The notes under the pieces are model-generated. The model was not told the origin of the DNA and made no database searches. It saw nothing but the letters and a program-made list of their open reading frames with translations. Below are positions 1-6,185 of a DNA stretch of 6,549 nucleotides, piece by piece. Both the position numbers and the translations under genes were made by a program. Position 1 is the stretch's first letter. Every line of letters begins with the position of its first letter. Origin of the DNA: Spirochaetales bacterium (GTDB lineage: Bacteria > Spirochaetota > Spirochaetia > JABMQR01); the NCBI GenBank assembly GCA_023139255.1, contig JAGLNY010000022.1, forward strand, positions 1 to 6,549, given 5' to 3'.

Positions 1-723
1 ATTGCTCATGATTTAAAATTGATTGATGAAGCCCTGGAAGCGGTTGAAAAAGCCGGAGTTAAGCTGCAGATTGGTTTTAACAGAAGATTTGACCCTGATT
101 TCCAAAGGATAAAGGAGTATATCAAAGAAGGTAGAATAGGAGATCCCCACATTATAAAGATAACCAGTCGTGATCCCTCACCACCTCCAATTGAATATAT
201 AAAAGTATCCGGTGGAATTTTCATGGACATGACTATTCACGATTTCGATATGGCAAGATTTTTGATCGATAGCGAAGTTGATGAGGTTTATACGGCCGCA
301 GGGATTATGATTGATCCGGAAATCGGCAGGGCCGGCGATGTGGACACGGCTATTATTACTCTGAAATTTAAAAATGGAGTTATAGGCATAATCGATAACA
401 GCAGAAAATCTGTGTTCGGCTACGATCAACGGGTAGAAGTGTTTGGCAGTGCAGGTATGGTTGATATTTCGAATGAGCGTCCCAATACGGCAAGACTATC
501 CACGGCAGAGTCAATATCAGAAGATCTTCCACTTAATTTTTTCATTGAGCGATACACCGAAGCATATATAAATGAAATTAGGGAATTTATTTCATGTCTG
601 ATAAATAATACTACTCCCTCAGTTACGGGAATCGACGGGAGGATGCCGGTATTAATGGGTAAAGCCGCAAAGCTTTCTTATGCTGAGAACAGACCGGTTA
701 AATTGAGTGAAGTCGATGAATAG
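1..723 (+). CDS. iolG: Inositol 2-dehydrogenase, 3' part (5' end outside window)
   Basis: NAD-dependent oxidation of myo-inositol to scyllo-inosose, the first step of inositol catabolism in the cytoplasm; family Gfo/Idh/MocA. The frame is open from base 1 and gives 240 residues before TAG at 721-723. The usual length is about 335-345, so roughly 100 N-terminal residues (Rossmann NAD-binding part) lie outside; the first residues, IAHDL, look like those directly after the family's EKP motif. Visible hallmarks (fragment numbering): GFNRRFDPDF at 25-34, SRDPSPPPIEYIKVSGG at 56-72, and D76-MTI-H80 followed by DFDMARFL, which matches the catalytic Asp/His pair of Bacillus subtilis IolG; GYDQRVEVFGS at 140-150 is also typical. 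The TTG at 19 is internal, not a start. It is convergent with the importer operon, and its own operon partners are upstream and unseen. Other Gfo/Idh/MocA dehydrogenases (scyllo-inositol, sugar) are possible, but the motif run favours IolG. Confidence 0.9.
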   Translation: MAHDLKLIDEALEAVEKAGVKLQIGFNRRFDPDFQRIKEYIKEGRIGDPHIIKITSRDPSPPPIEYIKVSGGIFMDMTIHDFDMARFLIDSEVDEVYTAAGIMIDPEIGRAGDVDTAIITLKFKNGVIGIIDNSRKSVFGYDQRVEVFGSAGMVDISNERPNTARLSTAESISEDLPLNFFIERYTEAYINEIREFISCLINNTTPSVTGIDGRMPVLMGKAAKLSYAENRPVKLSEVDE

Positions 724-751
724 ATAGAATATTGACATTGTACTTATACAG

Positions 752-776
752 CTGCTTATGATCGTCTTCATAGCAG
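752..776. other. Weak hairpin in the convergent iolG / operon gap
   Basis: Arms CTGCTTATGA (752-761) and TCATAGCAG (768-776) can form nine base pairs with one bulged T and a 6-nt loop. On the plus strand it is followed only by TTT, and on the minus strand by no U-run, so it is not a convincing intrinsic terminator. It is the only notable structure I see in the 136-bp gap (724-859) between the two convergent stop codons. It may help end one or both transcripts or be chance. Confidence 0.25.
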
Positions 777-859
777 TTTGCTAAAGAAAGCGGTTATAAT
801 CTCTCAACATCTCATCTGGAAACTACCTCTTTAAAAGCATTACCCGAACCTGTTCTCTC

Positions 860-1609
860 TTACCCAAGAATCACCTTTTTCAAAATATGAGTCGGATCAT
901 TGTTATATGGATTAATTTTAACCCAAATTTCCTCAAAAAAGACAGCTTCAACTATTCCGTTTCTCATATCATATCCAAGTTTTACGATACCGCTTCCCTT
1001 AAAACTATCAATCTTTTTCATGAGTTTTTCATACTGTTGATTTGTCAGTGGCATCTCACGTCTGGCCAGAGTGAGATGCCCTCGTTGAATGTAGGGAAAC
1101 CCATCACCTTTTATTACCGGAGGGTTATCCGGATCATAGGGAGTTCCCTGAGGCGCATACAAATAACTGTGGGGAATCCCCGGCCAGAGATGTGTGTTAT
1201 CGGGATTATAGTCATGCATCCCGATAGAAATTAAATCCAGAGAGTCCTGATATTCCAGCACCTTCTGCGAATCTTCTGGTATGGGGAGATAATTTCTCTG
1301 TTGATACTTTGAGAACAGACTTTTCTGATCCTCCTCCCTCATTGTTAATTGTAAAAAAAGCTTGCCCTTAATTTTAATTGTAGGATTATCACCCATAGAA
1401 GGATTCCATATGTTTGAAATATCTACTACATGACCTTTTGCAAGCGGGGTTGAAGGATTGAAATCTGTTCGTACACTCCCTCCTTCCATTTTTATAGAAA
1501 AGGGAACATCATTTGTTGTTGGATCATATCGTGTTACAGAAATTCCTAATTGGGTCAGTTCTTTCAGAGCCTTTCTACGCTTATATTCATGCGATGCATG
1601 CTCAAGCAC
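860..1609 (-). CDS. Unrecognised protein, last gene of importer operon; possible 2H-phosphoesterase-like
   Basis: A 249-residue protein I cannot assign to a family. It starts at GTG (1607-1609), chosen because GGGAG lies 6 nt upstream at 1616-1620; the same frame stays open for 14 more codons but offers no ATG, GTG or TTG. It stops at TAA 860-862. There is no signal peptide or membrane segment, so it is likely cytoplasmic. The N-terminus (1-20) is charged and helical (HEYKRRKALKEL). The middle is rich in Pro, Asn, Asp and Tyr (HDYNPDNTHLWPGIP at 132-146). HLTLAR at 178-183 resembles the second HxT motif of 2H phosphoesterases such as LigT/ThpR, and FLQLTM at 85-90 could be a first motif with His replaced by Gln. 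The C-terminus (EEIWVKI...HILKKVILG) also has the strand pattern of that fold. This reading is tentative. It lies 45 nt after the ATPase stop, in the same frame, so it is probably the last cistron. A 31-nt near-palindrome lies inside the gene at 1050-1080. Confidence 0.75.
   Translation of the reverse strand: MLEHASHEYKRRKALKELTQLGISVTRYDPTTNDVPFSIKMEGGSVRTDFNPSTPLAKGHVVDISNIWNPSMGDNPTIKIKGKLFLQLTMREEDQKSLFSKYQQRNYLPIPEDSQKVLEYQDSLDLISIGMHDYNPDNTHLWPGIPHSYLYAPQGTPYDPDNPPVIKGDGFPYIQRGHLTLARREMPLTNQQYEKLMKKIDSFKGSGIVKLGYDMRNGIVEAVFFEEIWVKINPYNNDPTHILKKVILG
1050..1080. repeat. 31-nt near-perfect palindrome inside the unknown gene
   Basis: The outer arms GGCATCTCAC (1050-1059) and GTGAGATGCC (1071-1080) are exact inverted copies. 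The core TCTGGCCAGA (1061-1070) is itself a perfect palindrome, and one unpaired G at 1060 sits between left arm and core. Together they give a 15-bp stem with one bulge and essentially no loop. On the coding (minus) strand it spells the residues HLTLARREMP. No U-run follows on either strand, so a terminator is unlikely. It could be a protein-binding palindrome, a cruciform, an mRNA structure, or a by-product of the encoded residues. Confidence 0.8.
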
Positions 1610-1615
1610 TTCTTT

Positions 1616-1620
1616 CTCCC
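1616..1620 (-). promoter_or_regulatory. Ribosome binding site fixing the GTG start of the unknown gene
   Basis: GGGAG on the minus strand, 6 nt upstream of GTG 1607-1609. No other start codon with a Shine-Dalgarno match exists between this point and the in-frame stops at 1652-1657, so this site decides the start. Confidence 0.7.
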
Positions 1621-1654
1621 AATATTCAAAAATATATTTATTAAGCTCTATCTA

Positions 1655-2731
1655 TCAGTTCCATAAAAGACTTTTTTCAGTATCTGCATCAAAAAACTGT
1701 ACTTTCCCCATATCAAAGGCGAGCTTCACTTTGTCATCCTCTTTTATGTTATGCCCTGGAGTGGCAAGACAAGTAAACCTAAACCCTTTATTCTCACATA
1801 TGATTACATCATCCCGTCCTGTAGGTTCAATCATAAAAACGTTGTATGGAAGCCCCTCCTTTTTACCAATTTCGAGATCCTGCGGCCGGATTCCCATTTT
1901 AACTTTCTCTGGTATAAACTCAGGCGTTCTCTCCGGGGGAATTTCAAGACTCAAACCTCCAGAAAGATTCACATATGTTTTTCCGTTCTCTTTTTTCAGG
2001 GTCACATCCAAAATGTTCATTGGCGGGTTCCCGACAAAAGTTGCTACAAACAATGTTCTTGGTTTGTCATGAATATTCGAAGGTGTATCATAAGCCTGCA
2101 TTATCCCCTCATTCATAACAGCAATTCTATCTGCCATGCTCATTGCTTCTATCTGATCATGTGTTACATATATAGCCGTTGTGCCAAGATCATGCTGAAT
2201 TTTCTTGATTTCACTTCGCATATGGATCCTGAGTCTTGCATCAAGATTTGAAAGGGGTTCGTCAAAAAGAAGAAGCCCCGGCTTTTTAATAAGCGCTCTC
2301 CCAAGGGCAACTCGTTGCTGCTGGCCTCCTGAAAGCATGCCCACTTTTCTACCAAGGAGATGTCCTATTCCCATCATCTCAGCTGTTTCTTTTGCAGCCT
2401 TATCCATTTCCTGTTTCGACTTTTTTTTCAGCATCAGCGAAAACGTAAGATTTTGATACACGTTCATATGAGAATACAAAGCATAACTCTGAAAAACCAT
2501 GCCGATATTTCTGTCTTTGGGGACAAGTTTATTCACTATGGTATCATCGAATTTTATCAGACCGCTTGTGGCCTTATAAATACCCGATACAATAAGCAAT
2601 GTCGTGGTTTTACCGCATCCTGATGGTCCCAGAAAGGCAACAAATTCGCCGTCCTTTATATCAAGATTTATTTCCTGAAGCACTCTAACCTTTCTAAAAT
2701 CCTTAGTAATCTTTTCTAAACTAACACGCAT
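1655..2731 (-). CDS. ugpC: CUT1 ABC importer ATPase, MalK/UgpC type
   Basis: Cytoplasmic ATPase that powers a sugar/polyol-type importer; the symbol is a family name and does not prove glycerol-3-phosphate transport. It has 358 residues, normal for MalK/UgpC (about 360-370). Motifs in order: Walker A GPSGCGKT 35-42, Q-loop Gln81, signature LSGGQQQ 133-139, Walker B LLLFDEP 153-159, D-loop SNLD 161-164 and switch His191 in VTHDQ. A C-terminal regulatory TOBE-type domain spans about 235-358, with the family's IRPQDLE at 281-287. All catalytic residues are present. ATG 2729-2731 follows AGGGAGGA at 2738-2745 with 6 nt spacing. It lies 48 nt after the MalG-type permease gene, in the standard order binding protein, permease, permease, ATPase. 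It ends with TGA at 1655-1657, and an in-frame TAG follows immediately at 1652-1654. In many organisms one such ATPase serves several importers; here the linkage suggests a dedicated partner. Confidence 0.93.
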   Translation of the reverse strand: MRVSLEKITKDFRKVRVLQEINLDIKDGEFVAFLGPSGCGKTTTLLIVSGIYKATSGLIKFDDTIVNKLVPKDRNIGMVFQSYALYSHMNVYQNLTFSLMLKKKSKQEMDKAAKETAEMMGIGHLLGRKVGMLSGGQQQRVALGRALIKKPGLLLFDEPLSNLDARLRIHMRSEIKKIQHDLGTTAIYVTHDQIEAMSMADRIAVMNEGIMQAYDTPSNIHDKPRTLFVATFVGNPPMNILDVTLKKENGKTYVNLSGGLSLEIPPERTPEFIPEKVKMGIRPQDLEIGKKEGLPYNVFMIEPTGRDDVIICENKGFRFTCLATPGHNIKEDDKVKLAFDMGKVQFFDADTEKSLLWN

Positions 2732-2779
2732 AATAGTTCCTCCCTGCGTTTATTGCCAAACATCCTTGCATTGAAAATT

Positions 2780-3682
2780 TTATGACCCACCCTTCATTCC
2801 GCCGGCAAAAATTGCAAGTAAATATTTCTGGGTAAAAATAAAAAAGAATATTACTGGTAGTAGTGAGAAAAGGCCAACTGCCGCAACCGCACTGTAGTTA
2901 ACCGGTGCTGTTTCCTGCATTAAACGATTCATGTAAGTTGAAATAACCGCAGTGTCCGGATTTGTCATAAATGAAAATGGAATAAGAAATGAGCTCCATC
3001 CGGTAATAAAGGAAAAAATAGATAACGCTGCAATTCCCGGCCGTATTTGCGGAATAAGAATCTGCCTGAATGTTCTCCATCTGCTGCATCCATCTATGAG
3101 GGCCGCTCTTTCAAGATCCCATGGTATGGCATCAAAAAAACCTTTCATCAGCCATATGCCCAGTGGAAGTTGCGTGGAAATACTTACAAGTATAACTCCA
3201 CCCATAGTATCGTAACCAAAGATACTTATAAGCGGAACCCCTGAAATAAATCTTAAAACGAAATAGGTAGCGATCAGCAGGGTCGTAGCTGGAAAAGCCT
3301 GTAAAATCATTGTAGATCCAAGGAATGATTTTCGTCCTTTGAAGTTTATTCTTGCTAGAGCATAACCTGCCATAGAAGAAACAAGCAGTACTCCCAGAGT
3401 TAGTGTTGTAGCTAGGATAAAAGTGTTCAGCGTTAATTTCCATAGTATCGGATCTTTAAGAAAACTCCAGTTTGCCAGAGTCAAGCCCCCTGGATTTCCT
3501 GCTGAATCGACAGGAACAAGTCCTCTTGTGCTCACAGAGAATGTTGAAATTACAATCCAGTAAATTCCGAGAATCAACGGAATCGAAAAAGCCAATAAAA
3601 TAGTAAATGGTATAACCTTTCCCCAGGGGAAAGTTCGGGGAATGGTTTGGGGAGAGGCTTTCAGTTTTGATTTTACTATCAT
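2780..3682 (-). CDS. CUT1 ABC importer permease, MalG/UgpE type
   Basis: Inner-membrane permease, second half of the heterodimeric channel. It has 300 residues, slightly above the usual 270-290. The first hydrophobic segment is at about 24-49; a periplasmic stretch at 50-80 follows, then further segments near 85-110, 120-143, 160-180, 215-238 and 264-287. The cytoplasmic coupling loop at 187-211 reads PWDLERAALIDG and ends in ILIPQIRPG, the binding-protein-dependent permease signature, with Arg where Glu is usual in E-A-A. The C-terminal GGMKGGS recalls the AGGVKG ending of MalG. ATG 3680-3682 is preceded by AAAGGAGGA near 3691-3699, which reaches to the edge of the preceding permease stop (3700-3702). 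Only 17 nt separate the two permease genes, which suggests coupled translation. The substrate cannot be read from the sequence. Confidence 0.92.
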   Translation of the reverse strand: MIVKSKLKASPQTIPRTFPWGKVIPFTILLAFSIPLILGIYWIVISTFSVSTRGLVPVDSAGNPGGLTLANWSFLKDPILWKLTLNTFILATTLTLGVLLVSSMAGYALARINFKGRKSFLGSTMILQAFPATTLLIATYFVLRFISGVPLISIFGYDTMGGVILVSISTQLPLGIWLMKGFFDAIPWDLERAALIDGCSRWRTFRQILIPQIRPGIAALSIFSFITGWSSFLIPFSFMTNPDTAVISTYMNRLMQETAPVNYSAVAAVGLFSLLPVIFFFIFTQKYLLAIFAGGMKGGS

Positions 3683-3699
3683 TATGTTAATCCTCCTTT

Positions 3700-4704
3700 T
3701 TACAGTGTCTCAATTTTAGGTTCCTGAATCATATCGCTGAATTTAAAGAACTTCAGATATAGTATACAGAACACAATACTGATAATTACCAGAATTCCTG
3801 CCAGGGCCATGCCAAAACCCCACTGGAATTGTCCAAAATAATTGTTTAATCCCTTATGATAGGCCCACAACGACCAGACCTCTGTTCCATAGGCTCCGTC
3901 AGTAAGAAGCATGATCTGTTCGAACGATGTAATCAAAGAGAGAGTCTGGAAGGTTGTTACAAACATTAAAGGCCATTTAATCTGTGGAATAATGATATAC
4001 TTTATTCGCTGTAAAATATTTGCCCCATCAACAAGTGAGGAGTTCATAATATCCTTGGATATTGATTCTATAGCCGAGGTGAAGATTATCATCCCAAAGG
4101 AAGCCCCGATAAAACCATTAACTAAAATAATTGCAATATATGGATATGCCGCGACCATTTCCGATGTCTCAAATCCCAGGGGTCTGAAAATAAGCTCGTT
4201 AAATATTCCATAAGGCGAATCTGCCATTAAATACCGCCACATCATTATATAGACAACGACAGGGGTAATTCGAGGGACAAGCCATAATGCCCGGAAGGCA
4301 AAACCAGCGGCTTTTGGTATATGTGTTGTAAGGATAGCCAGTACAAGTGCAAGTCCTACATTAAAAAGAATCAGCGTAAAGAAAACGTAAATGATAGTAA
4401 CTTCCACGTGCTGACCGGATTGGGGATGTGTAAATATCTTTATCCAGTTTTCAAACCCAATCCACGACCAGTTGGAAAAGCCTGTTAGGCTGCTCATGTT
4501 TGTAAATGATATGATAAAAACAATTATAACCGGAGTAATAAAAAAGACAGCCACAAGTAACATCGCAGGTCCCATAAAAAGAAGCCAATCATATTTATTC
4601 CCCAGTGAATTTTTTCCTGGGCGTAAATTAAAACCACCGCCGAGGTTGGGTTTCTGTACTGGATTCCCGGCTGTGGAAGAAGAGTGTCTGGCTTTAAATC
4701 CCAT
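3700..4704 (-). CDS. CUT1 ABC importer permease, MalF/UgpA type
   Basis: Inner-membrane permease, first half of the channel. It has 334 residues, somewhat long for the UgpA type (about 295-320); the extra length is a Gly/Ser/Asn-rich cytoplasmic N-terminus of about 38 residues. Hydrophobic segments lie at about 40-68, 103-127, 136-157, 187-210, 245-266 and 297-320. The coupling loop at 217-241 reads KDIMNSSLVDGAN and ends in YIIIPQIKWP; it keeps the DG pair but has Asn-Ser-Ser where Glu-Ala-Ala is usual. ATG 4702-4704 has GAGGAGG at 4710-4716, 5 nt upstream. The gene sits 74 nt downstream of the binding-protein gene, with a stem-loop between them. It surely pairs with the adjacent MalG-type permease. 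Confidence 0.92.
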   Translation of the reverse strand: MGFKARHSSSTAGNPVQKPNLGGGFNLRPGKNSLGNKYDWLLFMGPAMLLVAVFFITPVIIVFIISFTNMSSLTGFSNWSWIGFENWIKIFTHPQSGQHVEVTIIYVFFTLILFNVGLALVLAILTTHIPKAAGFAFRALWLVPRITPVVVYIMMWRYLMADSPYGIFNELIFRPLGFETSEMVAAYPYIAIILVNGFIGASFGMIIFTSAIESISKDIMNSSLVDGANILQRIKYIIIPQIKWPLMFVTTFQTLSLITSFEQIMLLTDGAYGTEVWSLWAYHKGLNNYFGQFQWGFGMALAGILVIISIVFCILYLKFFKFSDMIQEPKIETL

Positions 4705-4723
4705 TTTAACCTCCTCAAATTAT

Positions 4724-4756
4724 TGGCGGGAAACCGGGCTTTCCGGGTTCCCGCCA
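4724..4756 (-). other. GC-rich intercistronic stem-loop between binding-protein and permease genes
   Basis: Arms TGGCGGGAAACCGG (4724-4737) and CCGGGTTCCCGCCA (4743-4756) pair over 14 positions with one mismatch, around a 5-nt loop. In the transcript (minus strand) the stem is followed by AUAAUUUGAGGAGG, so there is no U-run and a full intrinsic terminator is unlikely. In this position (known for binding-protein operons such as mal) such a structure usually protects the upstream message from 3' decay or causes partial termination, so that more binding protein than permease is made. The role here is inferred. Confidence 0.75.
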
Positions 4757-4778
4757 GGGTTTTGCTAAACCAAAAATA

Positions 4779-6173
4779 TTATTTGATTATAAGTGCATCT
4801 CCAATTTCGACTTCAAGTACCTCAAGTACTGCAGCAACTCCCTCTTCGGGGGTCAATGCGGCATTCTGGACTGCTTCCATGTTTGTCCATAATGCACTCC
4901 AGTAACTGGGGTAATAAGGATGATTAGGCTGAAAAAATGCATAATCAAGCATATATAAGGTTTCTGAAAGCAGCCTGTCTTCTTTATAAGGTGTATACTC
5001 AGCCTGAGATTTCAGGATACCAAGATGACCGCTTCCCACTGCATGGTTGGTATTAAGTTCTTTTGTTGTCATTTTCTGAAGCAGTCTTATAGCAAGGTCC
5101 TGATTTGAGTTCCCACTTGAGTCCTCCGCTACTACAACATAAATAAGAGGATGGGACATCTGCTGTGCCGCTACTCCCCGTATGCCGGTAGGCTGGAGGG
5201 CATAACCAAAGTTTTCAAACAGGTAGTCCATTCCGCCTATATCCTGAACATGCTGGGTTGCCCACTCTGCAAAGTGCCATACTCCGCCGGCAAAGAAAAG
5301 AGCGTTGTTATGGGATACAGTATTATGCCAAATACCCCAATCTGTACCAAGAAAATTTTTAGGTGTAACTCCCTCTGTTACGATGCGTCTCTGGAACTTA
5401 TACCATTCAAGAAGAGCATCTTTTACAATTACAAGTTTATCCTGTTCAGCATCGTAAATCTGCCCGCCATAAGCCATATAATACTGGATAAAATCCCCAC
5501 CGGATTTCGGCCGTGACCAGTACCCATAACCAGGTTCTACAACTCCCTTTGCAATAGCTTCCTTGCCTGTTTCTATCATGTCATCCAGGGTAAAATTACC
5601 TTTAGCTATTTCATCGGGCAGTGCCGCAATTTTTGCATCACTCCATCCAAGCTCATTAAGTTTTGTTTTGCTGAAGAACATTGGCCTGGCTTCGGTGTCC
5701 TGTGGTATACCCCAAATCTGTCCTCTCCAGGAGGTCATGTCCCAAAGACCTTCGATTACATCATCAAACTCGGGAGCCATAGCCTTTATCTCTTCAACAG
5801 AATCGGCAAGGGGTATGATATATCCGGTGCTGCCGTAAACAGCAATGTTCTCATGCCCCGTACACAGAATATCGGGTCCCTTTCCAGCCTCACTAGCCAT
5901 GGTGAATTTCTTGTTAAAATCACCCCAACCAGCAGTTTCCTGAACTGCTTCCACTGTTAATACAATACCTTCGCTTTCAAGCTCTTTGTTCAGCTCTTTC
6001 GCAGCTTCAACTGCAGCCAGCCCGCGCCACAGTTCCGTTTCACCTGCCTTGGTCCATATTGTAATGGTAACCTCTTTTGGACCTTCAGCTTCTTTTTCCT
6101 GATCTCCCCCTGCAAATAAAAACAAAGGGACAATCAACAATAGAACTAAAAAAATTAAACTCTTTCGCTTCAT
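4779..6173 (-). CDS. Periplasmic solute-binding protein of CUT1 ABC importer (family 1)
   Basis: Captures the substrate and delivers it to the permease pair. It has 464 residues, in the usual 420-470 range. A Sec signal is clear: MKRK, a hydrophobic core at 5-20, and a likely cut after LFA at 21. There is no Cys in the lipobox region, so this is a soluble periplasmic protein, not a lipoprotein. The mature start EVTITIW (34-40) is the first strand of the fold; FTMASEAGKGPDIL (90-103) and IWGIPQDTEARPMFFSK (153-169) are typical binding-protein segments. Many aromatic residues (YGYWSRP 216-222, TDWGIWHN 277-284, VWHFAEW 298-304, YYPSYWSALW 420-429) could line a polyol or sugar pocket. ATG 6171-6173 has AGGAGG 6 nt upstream. 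Substrate is unknown: UgpB-like glycerophosphodiester and inositol binding are both plausible from context. Thermotoga maritima is known to use a transporter of this general class for myo-inositol. Confidence 0.9.
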   Translation of the reverse strand: MKRKSLIFLVLLLIVPLFLFAGGDQEKEAEGPKEVTITIWTKAGETELWRGLAAVEAAKELNKELESEGIVLTVEAVQETAGWGDFNKKFTMASEAGKGPDILCTGHENIAVYGSTGYIIPLADSVEEIKAMAPEFDDVIEGLWDMTSWRGQIWGIPQDTEARPMFFSKTKLNELGWSDAKIAALPDEIAKGNFTLDDMIETGKEAIAKGVVEPGYGYWSRPKSGGDFIQYYMAYGGQIYDAEQDKLVIVKDALLEWYKFQRRIVTEGVTPKNFLGTDWGIWHNTVSHNNALFFAGGVWHFAEWATQHVQDIGGMDYLFENFGYALQPTGIRGVAAQQMSHPLIYVVVAEDSSGNSNQDLAIRLLQKMTTKELNTNHAVGSGHLGILKSQAEYTPYKEDRLLSETLYMLDYAFFQPNHPYYPSYWSALWTNMEAVQNAALTPEEGVAAVLEVLEVEIGDALIIK

Positions 6174-6179
6174 AAAAAG

Positions 6180-6185
6180 CCTCCT
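6180..6185 (-). promoter_or_regulatory. Ribosome binding site of binding protein overlapping the GDPD stop codon
   Basis: AGGAGG on the minus strand, 6 nt from the ATG at 6171-6173. Its first two bases are the last two bases of the GDPD stop TAG (6184-6186). Ribosomes ending GDPD therefore sit on the next start site, which suggests translational coupling and supports a shared transcript. Confidence 0.75.

Noticed and set aside
19..21. TTG as start codon of the iolG frame
   Set aside because: The frame is open to base 1 and the residues before the TTG fit the inositol dehydrogenase family, so the gene is cut by the window edge.
1458..2072. Long open frame on the plus strand (204 codons)
   Set aside because: It lies antisense over the well-supported ATPase gene and the start of the unknown gene, has low-complexity Ser/Phe-rich translation, no recognisable motif and no clear ribosome binding site.
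2732..2779. Possible internal promoter between the MalG-type permease and ATPase genes
   Set aside because: The 48-nt gap shows a strong ribosome binding site but no convincing -35/-10 pair.
3625..3653. Three GGGG runs on the plus strand, considered as a G-quadruplex
   Set aside because: Only three runs of at least three G, with loops of 7 and 8 nt; they are explained by the Pro/Trp-rich N-terminus of the MalG-type permease on the other strand.
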